From contig BAABWY010000001.1 of NCBI GenBank assembly GCA_040367435.1, forward strand, positions 806,001-870,000: a stretch of DNA of 64,000 bases, given 5' to 3'. The notes beneath the pieces are model-generated. The model was given only the letters and a program-made list of their open reading frames with translations, was not told the origin of the DNA and made no database searches. Both the position numbers and the translations under genes were made by a program. Of this stretch, positions 63,892-64,000 are shown one piece after another. The DNA comes from Hyphomicrobiales bacterium 4NK60-0047b. GTDB lineage: Bacteria; Pseudomonadota; Alphaproteobacteria; Rhizobiales; HXMU1428-3. The number at the start of each line of letters is the position of its first letter. Position 1 is the first letter of the stretch.

Positions 63892-64000
63892 ATGTCTTCA
63901 GCTATATCCAGTCAGATCACCTCCATCGGTGAATTACTCAGATCAAATGGCAAACTCGTCATTCCACCATACCAGCGCAACTATGCCTGGGATGAAGAAA
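63892..64000 (+). CDS. DUF262-domain protein, N-terminal fragment (cut by window edge)
   Basis: Thirty-six codons from the ATG at 63892 are visible: MSSAISSQITSIGELL, then LVIPPYQRNYAWDEE. The pair IPxYQRxYxW is the start of DUF262, the ParB-like NTP-binding domain of GmrS/GmrD-type modification-dependent restriction proteins and other defence proteins. The rest is outside the window, so the C-terminal domain is unknown. Confidence 0.75.
   Translation, partial: MSSAISSQITSIGELLRSNGKLVIPPYQRNYAWDEE

Overview
The window is a chromosomal segment of a motile, AT-rich alphaproteobacterium. The evidence is the flagellin regulators FlbT and FlaF, two bactofilins, the pyrB–pyrC' pair with the alphaproteobacterial form of PyrC, the YcjX/YcjF pair and the MoxR/CoxE-type pair. 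I cannot fix the order or genus from sequence alone.

Layout. 1–0.7 kb: end of a hydantoinase B/oxoprolinase gene. 0.8–6.7 kb: a 27-residue membrane peptide, two 695-residue flagellin genes sharing a tract of about 1,010 identical bases, then flbT–flaF. 6.8–8.2 kb: two bactofilins. 8.9–13.8 kb: purT, ruvX, a DUF599 protein, pyrB and a catalytically degenerate pyrC. 13.8–17.6 kb: a TPR–methyltransferase and a secreted VWA protein, followed by tRNA-Ser(GCU).

17,944–35,209 is a mobile island of about 17.3 kb inserted in the 3' end of that tRNA gene. It carries a large serine recombinase, a type IV coupling protein, MobA/MobC and an oriT-like inverted repeat, but no mating-pair genes, so I read it as an integrative mobilizable element. 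Cargo includes an ArdA antirestriction protein, a DUF4062 protein, a small serine recombinase beside an inverted repeat, a MORN-like repeat protein and a 985-residue P-loop/STAND-like NTPase with ankyrin repeats. Two hidden signals stand out. First, the recombinase gene runs through the attachment core. In the integrated state it ends in antisense tRNA, while its apparent native C-terminal tail lies 17 kb away at the other end of the island. Second, a 21-bp inverted repeat with one mismatch flanks the start of a secreted-protein gene. Inverting the segment would give that gene an SD and an in-frame GTG start that it now lacks.

35.3–44.0 kb: a two-component system, then a lipid-modification cluster (FAD oxidoreductase, DUF1365, cyclopropane-fatty-acid synthase-like enzyme, chalcone-isomerase-like protein, MFS carrier, DUF3833, SDR). 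Both blocks of this cluster are preceded by the same TGTAACCT-N16-TA motif. 44.1–49.2 kb: flgE–flgK–flgL on the minus strand. 49.6–58.9 kb: a MoxR ATPase and its usual VWA partner, separated by ycjX–ycjF, a Gln/His-rich Sel1-like protein and a TAXI-type binding protein. 59.4–62.0 kb: a CARDB protein with an inserted peptidoglycan-binding domain, clusters of a short palindromic repeat, a cobalamin riboswitch controlling a lone CbiM-like gene, and a hairpin-dense spacer. 62.2–64 kb: a sodium/solute symporter and the first codons of a DUF262 protein cut by the window edge.
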